The notes under the pieces were generated by a model. It worked only from the letters and a program-made list of their open reading frames with translations, ran no database searches and was not told where the DNA came from. Shown in pieces: positions 17,312 through 31,254 of a stretch of 64,000 nucleotides of DNA. Position numbers and translations under genes: made by a program. The stretch's first letter is position 1. Each line of letters starts with the position of its first letter. Source of the stretch: Weissella koreensis KACC 15510 (lineage in GTDB: Bacteria > Bacillota > Bacilli > Lactobacillales > Lactobacillaceae); contig NC_015759.1 of assembly GCF_000219805.1 (NCBI RefSeq), positions 558,001 through 622,000 on the forward strand. Reading direction: 5' to 3'.

Positions 17312-17349
17312 AAAAAAGAAGCTGAAACAAAATAGTTCCAACTTCTTTA
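17312..17349 (-). terminator. Terminator after the PTS EIIC gene
   Basis: A 14-bp stem with two mismatches (AAAGAAG arms) lies between A- and T-runs just after the EIIC stop codon. Confidence 0.75.
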
Positions 17350-17381
17350 TCAAAATGTTATATAGCACTCTTATTTTAATT

Positions 17382-18527
17382 TTAAATTTCTTGAGCAAAG
17401 TCAGAAGGTTTATACAACTTTAAATACTTTGTCAAAATGAAGTCAACCACAAATCCCACGATAATTGGAACAACGAAGAAGACAACAATTGAAATCATTG
17501 GGTTAACATAGTTAGTAATCCATTGTGCATCAGCGGCGTCTTTCGCAACTGATTGAATAGGTGTAACCATTCCAATCCAACCAAATCCAGCTGAAGTAGG
17601 AGTTCCTTGAACATTGAACAATGCAACTGGAATTCCTGAAATTGCAGCTGTGATTAAGAATGAAATCATTGTTGCTGGCTTAGCAAACACTGAAGGCATC
17701 ATTCCCTTCATCGCTCCCAAGAAGATGGCAACTGATGTTCCCTTCTTATTAACCTTAATTGAGTTAATCAATAGGACAACAGTAGTTGCAATAACTCCAA
17801 CTCCAGCTGCACCAGAACCCAAACCAGCTAATGAAATAGCCAAGGCAATTCCAACCGTTGAAACTGGGGTAATGATAATAATTGAGAAAGCCATAGCAAT
17901 CAACATTGCCATAGGAACTGGTTGTAATGTTGTAAATGTCTCAACAATGTTTCCAATCCAAGTTGTCACATCTCCAACATAAGGAGCGATTGCTTTTCCA
18001 ATCAATCCGACTCCTCCACCAACAACGATCGGTGTCAAGATGATAGCAACAGCTCCGAATCCCCATAGGTACTTAGCAATTAACCAAATCACTAAGACAC
18101 CGATGGCTGCAACGATCATTGCATTAATAACATCGCCAGCTCCAGACGTCATATAAACCGTTGCAGGAACTTTTGAAGCAACTCCTGTTACAGGATTAAC
18201 AAATCCTTTAGGTGCCGTAGCCCACTTAGTAGCACCTGAAGCAGCAGCCACAGCAATTCCTAATGTTCCAACATCCAATGGCTTCATGTTAAATTGCAAA
18301 GCAACACATACCCCAATCAAAAGCGGAATAAATGAAGTGAACAAAACCAAAATAGCATTTAAATCAGTAGCCCAGTTCGTAACTCCTGGCGTGATAAATA
18401 ATTTTAAAATATATTTCAAAACAGCGGATGGTAGCACCCCAATCAAAATTCCTTGGGCTGATCCACTCAAAATTTTAAAGAAAAAATCTTTTACTTTTAG
18501 TTGATAACTTCCATCAAAATAATTCAT
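17382..18527 (-). CDS. PTS-type EIIC membrane permease, orphan (EIIC_2 family)
   Basis: This integral membrane protein of about 381 residues has eight or more hydrophobic segments and many Gly/Ala-rich stretches (SGSAQGILIGVLPSAVLK, VGGGVGLIGKAIAPY, STVGIALAISLAGLGSGAAG). It fits the family annotated as PTS EIIC_2, thought to move a sugar or other small molecule. No EIIA or EIIB gene is adjacent, so the phosphorylation partners, if any, are elsewhere. The ATG at 18527 follows GGAG by 9 nt; an ATG at 18572 lies inside the structured leader. A 10-of-11-bp pairing at 18548-18653 precedes the start (separate entry). Confidence 0.78.
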   Translation of the reverse strand: MNYFDGSYQLKVKDFFFKILSGSAQGILIGVLPSAVLKYILKLFITPGVTNWATDLNAILVLFTSFIPLLIGVCVALQFNMKPLDVGTLGIAVAAASGATKWATAPKGFVNPVTGVASKVPATVYMTSGAGDVINAMIVAAIGVLVIWLIAKYLWGFGAVAIILTPIVVGGGVGLIGKAIAPYVGDVTTWIGNIVETFTTLQPVPMAMLIAMAFSIIIITPVSTVGIALAISLAGLGSGAAGVGVIATTVVLLINSIKVNKKGTSVAIFLGAMKGMMPSVFAKPATMISFLITAAISGIPVALFNVQGTPTSAGFGWIGMVTPIQSVAKDAADAQWITNYVNPMISIVVFFVVPIIVGFVVDFILTKYLKLYKPSDFAQEI

Positions 18528-18547
18528 AATCCTATTCTCCAATATAA

Positions 18548-18653
18548 AAAGACGCCGAGATTCCATAATCATAACAGATTCGAATGTAACAACTTACTTA
18601 GTTATCTATCAATATCGGTCATAAAAGAACGGCTTAGCGTCTTATTAATGTCT
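18548..18653 (-). promoter_or_regulatory. Possible structured leader or attenuator before the EIIC gene
   Basis: On the minus strand AAGACGCTAAG (18653-18643) can pair with CTCGGCGTCTT (18558-18548) over 10 of 11 positions, enclosing about 84 nt and followed directly by TTTTATATT and the EIIC ribosome site. It could be a long-loop terminator of ldhD or a regulated attenuator. The inner sequence holds a smaller ATTCGAAT palindrome. Confidence 0.35.
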
Positions 18654-18676
18654 ACATGAATTTATAAAAAACAATC

Positions 18677-19699
<1,023 letters not shown>

Positions 19700-19768
19700 C
19701 TAAATTTAAACAAAGCAATTGTGTTCTGAAAAGGTCATGTGAAACTACATACACTCTTCTACATAATA

Positions 19769-19797
19769 ATTTTAACGCATCTAAGCTTTTTATTCAA
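19769..19797 (-). promoter_or_regulatory. Promoter of ldhD
   Basis: TTGAAT (19797-19792), a 17-bp spacer and TAAAAT (19774-19769), giving a leader of about 90 nt. Confidence 0.6.
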
Positions 19798-19887
19798 TTA
19801 TATTAGCGATTTCAGCAATCATTTTACATTCTTCTTATAAAAATATGAAAGTTTATTGCAATTATTTAATCTTTCGCCCTTTAAATA

Positions 19888-20886
19888 TTAAAATTTAACA
19901 GCCTGCTCAGGGACTTGTCCTTGTGTATAAGCCAATCCAGCGTCTAATGATTGTTCAACCATTTCTTCTGAAGCCGTCCAAGTATAAAAGGCCGTATGTG
20001 GTGAAACAATCACATTATCACGGGTTATTAAATTCGCAACTCGTTGATCAGGGAACTCTTTCCCAGTCCAATCAACATTAAACAATCCGCCCTCGTCTTC
20101 ATAAGTGTCCATCGCAAATCCATCAATTTTACCTTGATCTAACCCGGAAATCACAGCATCCGTGTCCACCAAATTACCACGACCAGCATTAACGATGACA
20201 ACCTTATCGCGCATTTTTGCTATAGCATTTTCATCAATCATATGATGGTTTTCTGGTAATCCTGGAACATGCAAAGAAATACCATCAGCTTGTTCAAACA
20301 ATTCATCAAGGGTATCGACATAAAGTCCCGCTGCCTCAATTTCAGGATTATGGAACTTATCATAAGCAATTACTTTAGCCCCAAACCCTTGGGCAATTTG
20401 AATAGCAACCCGACCAATATTTCCAGTTCCCACAATTCCTATCGTCTGTTTACGAACTTCACGTCCAATTGTTGGTGCCCAAGCTAAATTGTGATTATAA
20501 ACTTTAATATCCATTTGCTTCATATGCCGGAATAAACGTGACATCTGAATCATTGCATGTTCAGCAATTGCATTTGGCGAGTAACGTGGAACATTTGACA
20601 CACTAAATTGATATTTCTTTAAAACATCAAAATCAAGGTCATCTGTTCCAACATTTCGTAGTGTCAAAATATTAATCCCTAGGTCATGTAATTGGCTTAA
20701 CGTTTCTTCACCTACCGGAATTCCAGCTTGTAAAATATTAACAACATCATAACCTTCTGCCATTTTAGCAGTTTGAGGTGTCAGTAACTCACTGGTAGTA
20801 TGTACCTGAACCTCCGGATGCTTAGTCATCCAAACATCTACTGCAACCTGTTCATCTTCTCGAATTCCAAAAGCAATAATTTTCAT
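19888..20886 (-). CDS. Second D-lactate/D-2-hydroxyacid dehydrogenase
   Basis: It has the same length (332 residues) and layout as the ldhD product at 18677: IVGTGNIGR (151-159), Arg236 (NAGRGNLVD), Glu265 (TYEDEGG) and His297 (SPHTAFYTW). The catalytic triad is complete, so it should be active, but the region after His297 (TWTASEEM) and several substrate-domain residues differ, allowing another 2-oxoacid preference. The pair arose by tandem duplication. It is probably transcribed separately from 18677, since 212 bp with a good promoter separate them. Confidence 0.88.
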   Translation of the reverse strand: MKIIAFGIREDEQVAVDVWMTKHPEVQVHTTSELLTPQTAKMAEGYDVVNILQAGIPVGEETLSQLHDLGINILTLRNVGTDDLDFDVLKKYQFSVSNVPRYSPNAIAEHAMIQMSRLFRHMKQMDIKVYNHNLAWAPTIGREVRKQTIGIVGTGNIGRVAIQIAQGFGAKVIAYDKFHNPEIEAAGLYVDTLDELFEQADGISLHVPGLPENHHMIDENAIAKMRDKVVIVNAGRGNLVDTDAVISGLDQGKIDGFAMDTYEDEGGLFNVDWTGKEFPDQRVANLITRDNVIVSPHTAFYTWTASEEMVEQSLDAGLAYTQGQVPEQAVKF

Positions 20887-21056
20887 ATTATTTGGCTCCC
20901 TTATCTTGTGCTGAATACAATAAAATCTTCTAACCTTAATTTTAACAGATTATCCAGCAATCAAAACTTTTCCACTCAAAATTAGTCTATAAATATTTAA
21001 ATTAATAGGTCTTTACTTTTAATTCAATTCTTTTATAGCGCTTAACCGAACTCATT

Positions 21057-21086
21057 AAAAAAAAGCAGAATTAAATTCTCTGCTTT
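21057..21086 (-). terminator. Terminator after the small AT-hook protein gene
   Basis: An 8-bp AAAGCAGA stem with a 9-nt loop is followed on the minus strand by eight T residues. Confidence 0.85.
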
Positions 21087-21114
21087 CCTTTTTAACGAAT
21101 AAATTAATAGATCA

Positions 21115-21336
21115 TCAATTATCTAATTGACGGCGATCTGATCGCCATTGGTCTACTAAAATTAAATCTTCTTTCGTTGCTTCTTTCAATATGAATTGTT
21201 TTGTTTTATTACGATCGTTTAAATAATTAACTTGTTGCCGGTGTCGTGCACGGTATCGTTGATTAGCGACCCGTTGTGCTTCCTTTGGATCGTCATATTT
21301 CCTAGGTCGGCCCCGATGCTTAATTTCACTCAACAT
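21115..21336 (-). CDS. Small basic protein with an AT-hook-like motif
   Basis: The protein has 73 residues and is very basic. Near its N-terminus is KHRGRPRKYDDP, which contains the GRPRK core of AT-hook DNA-binding motifs, followed by an Arg/Gln-rich helix (RVANQRYRARHRQQ) resembling the start of bZIP-like or resolvase-tail segments. The ATG at 21336 follows AGGTG by 6 nt; an upstream ATG at 21378 has no ribosome site. It is a single-gene unit with its own terminator. A DNA-binding role is inferred from the motif; I do not recognise the family. Confidence 0.7.
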   Translation of the reverse strand: MLSEIKHRGRPRKYDDPKEAQRVANQRYRARHRQQVNYLNDRNKTKQFILKEATKEDLILVDQWRSDRRQLDN

Positions 21337-21506
21337 AAAATCACCTTTCCTAAATTGGGCTAATTTATATATATTCACAACCTTACAATATTTATTGTAA
21401 AGCCTTTATTAAATAAAATTCACCAATTAGTTACATAAAAATGTTAAAAAATAAGTTGATTTTACGTAACATTCGTAACGTTTATGTTTTTTTAATATAT
21501 TTATAC

Positions 21507-21555
21507 AAAAAAAAGATCAATTAATTCATTTAAAAACGAACTAATTGATCTTTTT
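21507..21555 (-). terminator. Terminator after serS
   Basis: A stem of about 13-17 bp (AAAAGATCAATTA paired with 21541-21555) with flanking A- and T-runs follows directly on serS. Confidence 0.9.
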
Positions 21556-21565
21556 AATTTTGAAA

Positions 21566-22843
21566 TTAAACTTCAGGCTTAATTATATCAGCACCAAAGT
21601 ATGGGCGTAGAACGGTTGGAACTGTAACCGTTCCATCTGCATTTTGGTAATTTTCCAAAATGGCTGCTACAGCCCGGCCAACAGCTAATCCAGATCCATT
21701 CAAAGTATGGATATATTGAAGCTTACCATCATCATCTCGATATTGAATCTTAGCGCGACGTGCTTGGAATGCTTCAGTATTTGAAATTGAAGAAATTTCA
21801 CGATAAAGATTTTGTTCAGGCATCCAAACTTCTAAGTCATGCGTTTTGGCAGCTGAGAAGCCCATGTCTCCGGTTGACAGTGTCAAAACATGATATGGCA
21901 ATTCCAACTTTCGAAGAATGTTTTCTGCATCTTTTGTCATTTCTTCCAATGCTTGATATGATTGCTCAGGTTTTGTGAACTTAACCATTTCAACCTTGTT
22001 GAATTGGTGCATGCGAATTAAGCCACGTGTATCTCGCCCTGCAGATCCAGCTTCTTGGCGGAAAGAAGGTGATAGTGCCGTTACTGAGATCGGTAACTTG
22101 TCTGCATCAATAACTTCTTCACGATAATAATTAGTCAAAGGTACTTCCGCAGTTGGAATTAAGGTCATGTCTGAATTAGTTCCAACACGGTAAGCATCGT
22201 CTTTAAATTTAGGATATTGACCAGTTCCATACATAGCATCATCTTTAACCATGTAAGGCGTAATCATTTCGGTATAACCTTCTTTTTGATGCTCATCTAG
22301 CATAAAGTTATAAATCGCTCGTTCAAGTCGGGCTCCTTGACCAACATAGTAAACAAACCGTGCCCCAGAAACCTTAGCTCCTCGTTCCCAATCTAAAATA
22401 CCAAGGTCTTCCCCAATCTCATAGTGAGCCTTAGGTGTGAAATCAAATTGACGAACCTCACCCCATTTATACTCTTCACGATTAGAATCTTCATTAGGTC
22501 CAACTGGAATGGTTGCCTCTGGCAAGTTAGGAAAGTGTAAAGCCCGATCATTTAATTCAGACTCAATTGCAAGAATTTGATCATCTAATTCTTTAATACT
22601 TTTTGAAACATGCTGCATTTCTGCAATTACGGCACTGGCATCTTCTTTAGCTCGCTTCTTTTGTCCAATTTCATCAGAAACCTTGTTACGGCGTGCTTTC
22701 ATCTCCTCAGATTGAACTAATAAGTCCCGGCGTTTCGTATCAGCAGCTAGATAGGCATCAACATCCTCAGCTGCAACTCCTCGACCTGCTAAGCGTTCCT
22801 TAGCTTCGTCTGCATTATTTCGTAAATATTTAATATCCAACAT
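21566..22843 (-). CDS. serS: Seryl-tRNA synthetase
   Basis: The 425-residue class II synthetase opens [16 protein letters not shown] and has the long antiparallel coiled-coil arm (about 25-110), then motif 2 ([28 protein letters not shown] in adjoining pieces) and motif 3 ([18 protein letters not shown]). It charges tRNA-Ser and tRNA-Sec-type acceptors with serine. The gene begins 3 bp after the deoxynucleoside kinase gene, so the two are co-transcribed. No T-box leader is visible. Confidence 0.97.
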   Translation of the reverse strand: MLDIKYLRNNADEAKERLAGRGVAAEDVDAYLAADTKRRDLLVQSEEMKARRNKVSDEIGQKKRAKEDASAVIAEMQHVSKSIKELDDQILAIESELNDRALHFPNLPEATIPVGPNEDSNREEYKWGEVRQFDFTPKAHYEIGEDLGILDWERGAKVSGARFVYYVGQGARLERAIYNFMLDEHQKEGYTEMITPYMVKDDAMYGTGQYPKFKDDAYRVGTNSDMTLIPTAEVPLTNYYREEVIDADKLPISVTALSPSFRQEAGSAGRDTRGLIRMHQFNKVEMVKFTKPEQSYQALEEMTKDAENILRKLELPYHVLTLSTGDMGFSAAKTHDLEVWMPEQNLYREISSISNTEAFQARRAKIQYRDDDGKLQYIHTLNGSGLAVGRAVAAILENYQNADGTVTVPTVLRPYFGADIIKPEV

Positions 22844-22846
22844 ATC

Positions 22847-23497
22847 TTAATCCTCAACTTTTAATGTCTTAATTTCATTATCAATGAGTTGGAAAACCTT
22901 TTCTAAATCATCTGGATGTTCAATAAAGTCCAAATTATCACCATCAATCATTAATTTTGGTGATGCTGAATATTGATCAAACCATTCTGTATAACGTTTT
23001 GTTAATTCTTGATAGTACTCATACAACGAAGGATCTTGATCAATTTGTTCAAATGAACGCCCTCTTTTTTGAATCCGACTTAACATTGTTTCAAATGAAA
23101 CTTTCACGTAGATCAATAGATCAGGATTTTTAATAACGGCATCTTCAGATTCATCAACTTGTTCCATCATATTATGTAATAGATCTCGATAAATTTCAGC
23201 TTCTGTTTGAGTAGCCCGATCCAAATCGGCATTCAATTGAAATAGTAATTGGTCTTCAAAGATAGATCGATCAATGATATTTAAATGCGATCCTTGAGCG
23301 TCTTTAATGTTTTCTAGACGCTTATTTAAAAAATAATTTTGTAGCAAAAAACCATACTTCTGTGGATTTTCATAAAATAATGGCAAAATTGGATTATCAT
23401 CAACCGATTCATAATAAGCCTGTGAACCGAGATGTTCAGCCAAAAGCGTTGCCAGGCTGGTTTTACCCGCCCCAATAGTTCCTGATAATACAATCAT
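22847..23497 (-). CDS. Deoxynucleoside kinase (deoxyadenosine/deoxyguanosine kinase family)
   Basis: The 216-residue P-loop kinase starts IVLSGTIGAGKTSLATLLAEHL (first 20 residues include the Walker A GTIGAGKTS), with DRSIFEDQLLF (the catalytic and substrate-binding DRS motif) and the lid arginines in SRIQKRGRSFEQID. This is the dAK/dGK layout common in lactobacilli, which salvage deoxynucleosides. It is read together with serS. Confidence 0.9.
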   Translation of the reverse strand: MIVLSGTIGAGKTSLATLLAEHLGSQAYYESVDDNPILPLFYENPQKYGFLLQNYFLNKRLENIKDAQGSHLNIIDRSIFEDQLLFQLNADLDRATQTEAEIYRDLLHNMMEQVDESEDAVIKNPDLLIYVKVSFETMLSRIQKRGRSFEQIDQDPSLYEYYQELTKRYTEWFDQYSASPKLMIDGDNLDFIEHPDDLEKVFQLIDNEIKTLKVED

Positions 23498-23651
23498 AAT
23501 TTAAGCTCATCCTCTACTTTTTTCTAACACTAATCTTACCAAAAAATAGCTCAATATGCGAATGCAAAACGATACATTTTTATAAAAACACTTACTTAAA
23601 AAATTTGTCCATTCATATTAAATCAAGCGATCAACTGATATTTTTTTAGTC

Positions 23652-23687
23652 AAAAAAAGGCCAGAACAAAATGTTCTAACCTTTTTT
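23652..23687 (-). terminator. Terminator of the atp operon
   Basis: A stem of about 15 bp with one internal loop (AAAAAAGG and AGAAC arms) and flanking A- and T-runs, about 95 bp after atpC. Confidence 0.88.
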
Positions 23688-23781
23688 CAAGGAATTCAAA
23701 AAATTATTTTTAAAACCCTTATTTTTAAAAATTGATAATTATAAATAATTCATAACTACCCATTTTTTCATCTGACTAGCG

Positions 23782-24198
23782 TTATTGCACTGAAGCAGCG
23801 TGGATTCTAGTGACTGCTCGGCGCAAGGCTAATTGCGCGCGCTTCACTTCACGTTCATCTTCAGCTGATTGCAAAACGCGCTCAGCACGTTCACGGGCTG
23901 ATTCAGCTCGGGCAACATCAATTTCAGCAGCACGTTCAGATGAATCTGCCACAATTGTCAGCATATTATCTGAAAATTCTGCAAATCCACCATTTACGGC
24001 CAAACGTTCACGTTTACCTGAATCATCATCCTTAACCCGAATCTCACTGATTTCCAATGAGGCAACAACTGGAACGTGATTTGCCATGATACCTAGCTCA
24101 CCACCGGTTGTGTGTAACACAACAAGTGTGGCGGTATCATATTCAAAGACCACGCCATTTGGTGTCACGATGGATACCTTAAAGCTGTGTTCATTCAT
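23782..24198 (-). CDS. atpC: F1F0 ATP synthase epsilon subunit
   Basis: The 138-residue protein has the N-terminal beta-sandwich (SFKVSIVTPNGVVFEYDT, GELGIMANHVPVVASL) and a two-helix C-terminus rich in Glu/Arg. It couples rotation and can inhibit ATP hydrolysis. It is the last gene of the operon, 12 bp after atpD. Confidence 0.96.
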   Translation of the reverse strand: MNEHSFKVSIVTPNGVVFEYDTATLVVLHTTGGELGIMANHVPVVASLEISEIRVKDDDSGKRERLAVNGGFAEFSDNMLTIVADSSERAAEIDVARAESARERAERVLQSAEDEREVKRAQLALRRAVTRIHAASVQ

Positions 24199-24210
24199 GG
24201 CAATACCCCA

Positions 24211-25656
<1,446 letters not shown>

Positions 25657-25659
25657 CTA

Positions 25660-26541
25660 CTATTCAAGGGCTGCCATTCCACCAGTAATTTCAGTAATTT
25701 CAGTCGTAATTGCACTCTGACGCGCACGATTAAATTGTAAGTCTAACTTATCAATAATATCCTTCGCATTATCAGTGGCTGAAGACATCGCTGTTGATGA
25801 TGCCGCATGCTCGGCCGTTTTAGCATCTAAGATTGCTCCATAGATTAGGCTTTGTGCATATTGTGGCAAAATAACTTGCAAAATAGCTTCCGCTGATGGT
25901 TCCACGTCATATTCTGCGTGGTATCCAGTTGATTCATTTGGATCAACCATGCCATCAGTTGATACTGGTAACATTTTTTCAGCTCGGAATTCATTTGAAA
26001 TCCGAGTGACGAAGTGATTATAGACAACTGTTAACTCATCAAATACAGCATTGTCGTACATTTCGGTTACTGTTGACACAATGTCGCGGATCCCATTAAA
26101 AGTAGGTACGTCCGCCACATTAGTATATTCATAAGCTAACTTGTAACCACGCTTTTTAAGAAAATCAGCACCATTACCTCCCACAACCAAAAACTCGATT
26201 TGTTCGGGCTTAAGATTACGTTCTTTAATGATTGACATCAATCCTTTTAGCAAGGTTGAGTTATAACCGCCAACTAAACCACGATCAGACGTAATAACTA
26301 AGAAACCGACTTTCTTAATTTCACGTTGTTCCAGCAAAGTTCCTGCTGAATTAGCCAGATTAGCTTGCGCAATATGGGAAACCATATCATGTAAGCGATC
26401 AGAGTAATCATGATATGATCCACCCTGACGTTGAATTTGGCTTAATTTAGCTGTTGAAACCATTTGCATCGCTGATGTAATTTGGCGCGTCTTTTTCGTT
26501 GAGGCAATACGGCGTTGAATGTCTTGCAAAGAAGCTGCCAT
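25660..26541 (-). CDS. atpG: F1 ATP synthase gamma subunit
   Basis: The 293-residue protein opens [20 protein letters not shown] and ends with the conserved [14 protein letters not shown] helix, the two halves of the central shaft. Length and order between atpA and atpD are standard. Confidence 0.97.
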   Translation of the reverse strand: MAASLQDIQRRIASTKKTRQITSAMQMVSTAKLSQIQRQGGSYHDYSDRLHDMVSHIAQANLANSAGTLLEQREIKKVGFLVITSDRGLVGGYNSTLLKGLMSIIKERNLKPEQIEFLVVGGNGADFLKKRGYKLAYEYTNVADVPTFNGIRDIVSTVTEMYDNAVFDELTVVYNHFVTRISNEFRAEKMLPVSTDGMVDPNESTGYHAEYDVEPSAEAILQVILPQYAQSLIYGAILDAKTAEHAASSTAMSSATDNAKDIIDKLDLQFNRARQSAITTEITEITGGMAALE

Positions 26542-26557
26542 TTCGCCCCTCCTCTAC

Positions 26558-28096
<1,539 letters not shown>

Positions 28097-28132
28097 TTAC
28101 GTTTGTGCAGTTGCACTGATATTATTTGATAA

Positions 28133-28675
28133 TTAATGGACGATACTTTGGCGAATAGCAGCTAACTTAGTTGCTAATGACCCGTCCACAATTTGGTTGT
28201 TAGCAGAAATAATTACCCCACCTAATAATGAGGGATCAATCGTTTGTTCCAAGTCAACCGCCTTCGCACCAAAGCGCTTAACGATAACTTGCTTCAGACG
28301 ATCAATCTGATCGGCATCCAACTCAACCACTGTCTTCACTTCAGCAGTCATATGACCAATTGAACGATAGACAAGGATTTGATATTCTTGCACAATCTGT
28401 GGTAATAAATCAAACCTTTGATAATCAAATGACATATTAACTAAATTAGTAACTAATTGTGAAGCAGGCTCTGTTAAAGTCTTTAAAACTTCTCGCTTAG
28501 CTGACTCATTAATGTTTTTAGCATTGATTACCTTTACCAAATTAGGATTAGCTTGTAATACTTTAGTGAGTTCTTGCAATTCAGCAAGTGTCTCAGTATC
28601 ACTATTTTGGTCATGAGATAATTCGAACAAAGCAGTCGCATATCGTTGCGCGATAATCGCGTTTTTTAATGCCAT
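28133..28675 (-). CDS. atpH: F1 ATP synthase delta subunit (OSCP)
   Basis: The 180-residue protein has the RYATALFELS start and the C-terminal IDPSLLGGVIISANNQIVDGS signature of the delta/OSCP family. It links the peripheral stalk to the alpha-beta hexamer. It overlaps atpF by one base. Confidence 0.96.
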   Translation of the reverse strand: MALKNAIIAQRYATALFELSHDQNSDTETLAELQELTKVLQANPNLVKVINAKNINESAKREVLKTLTEPASQLVTNLVNMSFDYQRFDLLPQIVQEYQILVYRSIGHMTAEVKTVVELDADQIDRLKQVIVKRFGAKAVDLEQTIDPSLLGGVIISANNQIVDGSLATKLAAIRQSIVH

Positions 28676-29190
28676 TACTTTGCCTCTAACTCTCCGATGT
28701 AAGCATCAATTAATGCTTTTTGATCATCTAATTTCAGTTCTTTTTGGATAATTTTTTGTGCAATTGAAACTGATAATTCAGCAACATCATTCTTAACACT
28801 TGCCATTGCTTCAGTACGCTCTTGCGCAATTTCAGCATTTGCTTTGATCTTCAATGAACTAGCGTTTTCACGCGCTTCATCTAGAATTTCATCGCTCCGC
28901 TTTGAAGCAGTGTCTTTAGCACTATTAATGATAGTTGTTGCTTGTGATTGTGTGGCTTGTAATTCTTCAGAACGTTGTGACTTCAACTTTGCAGCTTCTG
29001 TCTTATCGTTTTCTGCAGAATCAAGGTCGTTAGCAATCTTATCAGCACGATCTTGCATCATCTTTGTTACAGGCTTCCATGCAAATTTTCCTACAAAAAG
29101 TAGTAAAACAATGAAAGATAGTAGAACAAAGACCATATCACCCAAAGCCAACTGCTCACTGGCATTAACCAGTAAAATTCCATTTAACAT
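28675..29190 (-). CDS. atpF: F0 ATP synthase subunit b
   Basis: The 171-residue protein has one membrane segment (about 19-37, FVLLSFIVLLLFVGKFAW) and a long charged coiled coil rich in Ala, Glu and Lys. This is the peripheral stalk dimer subunit. Position between atpE and atpH is standard. Confidence 0.96.
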   Translation of the reverse strand: MLNGILLVNASEQLALGDMVFVLLSFIVLLLFVGKFAWKPVTKMMQDRADKIANDLDSAENDKTEAAKLKSQRSEELQATQSQATTIINSAKDTASKRSDEILDEARENASSLKIKANAEIAQERTEAMASVKNDVAELSVSIAQKIIQKELKLDDQKALIDAYIGELEAK

Positions 29191-29223
29191 GTGGTTGGCT
29201 CCTCTCTATTTTTGCCGCTAAAA

Positions 29224-29466
<243 letters not shown>

Positions 29467-29488
29467 TTAATAAAATAAAACAAAATAT

Positions 29489-30205
29489 TTATTCAGCGAT
29501 AGCATGTTCAGACGTATAGATCGACAACAATGTGACGAAGATAAAGGCCTGAATACCACCGATGAATAATGAGAACGCTTGCCAAATCATTGACAAGATA
29601 AATGCAGGAACTATAGTGAGTCCCAGGTGGGATGGACTACCAAAATTAGTAATCAACATCAAGAGCATTTCACCGGCCATGATATTACCATATAAACGTA
29701 ATGCCAAAGTCAAATAATTAGTGAATTGCTCGAAAATATTAATTGGGAGCAATGCCGGCATTGGGCTCAAGAAAGTTGTTTTAAAGTAACCCTTGAAGCC
29801 TAGCTTATTTACTCCGACAAAGTTTGCTAAGCCAATAACAAGCAATGCCAATCCCATCGTAACAATTGGGTTCGCAGTTGGAGACTTCACATACGTGACA
29901 TCACCAAAGGCAACCTGAATTGCTAGACCCATTTCGTTTGAAATCAAAATAAATAAGAATAGCGTAAACGCTATTAATTTAAGTTCATTTCCAATTGAAC
30001 GGGGCAAAGAACTGTCCACAATTCCATTTGTAAAGTCAATCATCCATTCAAGCACATTTTGCTTCTTACCTGGCTTCATTGTCAAACGTCTTGACAAAAA
30101 GAAGACAAGGAAGAATACCAAAAGTGCCGCAATCACAGTTGAAATTACAACAGGCCAATCAAAAGTTAAGCCCAGCATTTGAAATGTGGTAGACTTTTCG
30201 TCCAA
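29489..30205 (-). CDS. atpB: F0 ATP synthase subunit a (TTG start)
   Basis: This protein of about 238 residues has five or six membrane segments and the conserved LTLALRLYGNIMAGEM (essential arginine) and QAFIFVTLLSIYTSEH. It forms the proton half-channels. Only the TTG at 30205 has a well-spaced ribosome site (AGAGGTG, 6 nt upstream) and gives the family length; the next ATG (30178) has none, and a TTG at 30256 adds an unrelated cysteine- and lysine-containing leader. It is the first gene of the atp operon. Confidence 0.93.
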   Translation of the reverse strand: MDEKSTTFQMLGLTFDWPVVISTVIAALLVFFLVFFLSRRLTMKPGKKQNVLEWMIDFTNGIVDSSLPRSIGNELKLIAFTLFLFILISNEMGLAIQVAFGDVTYVKSPTANPIVTMGLALLVIGLANFVGVNKLGFKGYFKTTFLSPMPALLPINIFEQFTNYLTLALRLYGNIMAGEMLLMLITNFGSPSHLGLTIVPAFILSMIWQAFSLFIGGIQAFIFVTLLSIYTSEHAIAE

Positions 30206-30283
30206 AAAACTCACCTCTTTCCTTTCATAATTTTTTCGGTTACTGCAGGGGAGCAATTACCGTTTTTAGTATTTACCAATCCT

Positions 30284-30311
30284 ATTTTACTCCATTCAAA
30301 CCATTTTTCAA
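30284..30311 (-). promoter_or_regulatory. Candidate promoter of the atp operon
   Basis: TTGAAA (30311-30306), a 16-bp spacer and TAAAAT (30289-30284), about 75 nt before the atpB start. Confidence 0.5.
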
Positions 30312-30476
30312 CGGAAAATAACATCAATTTTTTGTTAATTTTTGAATTACTTTCCTATGTTGTCTAATAATTTCACTTTTTACCAACTTAAACCCTCGTA
30401 TCACTCTCTTTTAACATAACATATATAATTTTTATTCAGATTCATAGTATGTGCTTATTTTAATTAAATAGAAATT

Positions 30477-30514
30477 AAAAGGACCTGAATAGCTTTTTAG
30501 CTACTCAGATCCTT
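30477..30514 (-). terminator. Terminator of the tdk-upp operon
   Basis: An imperfect 15-bp stem (AAGGAcCTGA and TAGC arms) with a short T-rich loop about 30 bp after upp. Confidence 0.75.
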
Positions 30515-30545
30515 AGATTAAATTCATAATAAATGCAAATTCGAA

Positions 30546-31175
30546 TTAACGAGTTCCAAATAAACGGTCACCCGCATCACCCAAACCAGGTACAATATAA
30601 CCTTCTTCGTTTAGCTCATCATCAAGACCAGCTGTGAAAATATCAACGTCTGGATGTGCAGCTTGTACATTCTCTACACCAATAGGGGCTGAAACAATCG
30701 TAATCAACTTAATTGTTTTTGCTCCACGCTTCTTCAAAGCATCAATAGCCATGATGGCTGAACCACCAGTTGCTAACATTGGATCAACTACTAAAACTTC
30801 ACGTTGATCAATATCTTCTGGCAACTTCACAAAATATTCAACGGGCTCCAATGACTTTTCATCACGATACATTCCAATATGACCAATTCGGGCAGCTGGA
30901 ATTAACTTCATAATTCCATCCACCATTCCTAAACCGGCTCGTAAAATTGGAACAATTGCTAATTTTTTACCAGCTAATGTTTTCTTCGTTGTTTTTGCAA
31001 CCGGAGTTTCAACTTCTACATCCATTGTTGGTAGATCACGTGTCACTTCGTATGCCATTAATGATGCAATTTCATCGACAATTTCACGAAATTCTTTAGT
31101 CCCAACTCGCTTATCACGAATAATTGTCAACTTGTGTTGAATTAAAGGATGATCAAATACAGTTAATTTACTCAT
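30546..31175 (-). CDS. upp: Uracil phosphoribosyltransferase
   Basis: The 209-residue protein starts [15 protein letters not shown] and has the PRPP-binding motif [12 protein letters not shown] with YFVKLPEDI before it and the C-terminal [12 protein letters not shown]. It makes UMP from uracil and PRPP. It is the last gene of the tdk to upp group and lies 79 bp from glyA. Confidence 0.97.
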   Translation of the reverse strand: MSKLTVFDHPLIQHKLTIIRDKRVGTKEFREIVDEIASLMAYEVTRDLPTMDVEVETPVAKTTKKTLAGKKLAIVPILRAGLGMVDGIMKLIPAARIGHIGMYRDEKSLEPVEYFVKLPEDIDQREVLVVDPMLATGGSAIMAIDALKKRGAKTIKLITIVSAPIGVENVQAAHPDVDIFTAGLDDELNEEGYIVPGLGDAGDRLFGTR

Positions 31176-31254
31176 TGCTGGCCTCTTTTTCTCTTTTAAA
31201 TTATTAATTTTTATTATTAACTATTATAAACAATCTGATCACATTTTGGGATAA

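Larger units (their letters stand above)
30206..30545. other. Intergenic region between upp and atpB
   Basis: This 340-bp A+T-rich gap holds the upp-operon terminator (30477-30514), the atp promoter (30284-30311) and the atpB ribosome site. I see no gene or further structure in it. Confidence 0.6.

Noticed and set aside
22844-23781. T-box before serS
   Set aside because: serS follows the kinase gene by 3 bp; no leader is possible there, and the gap upstream of the kinase shows no T-box motif.
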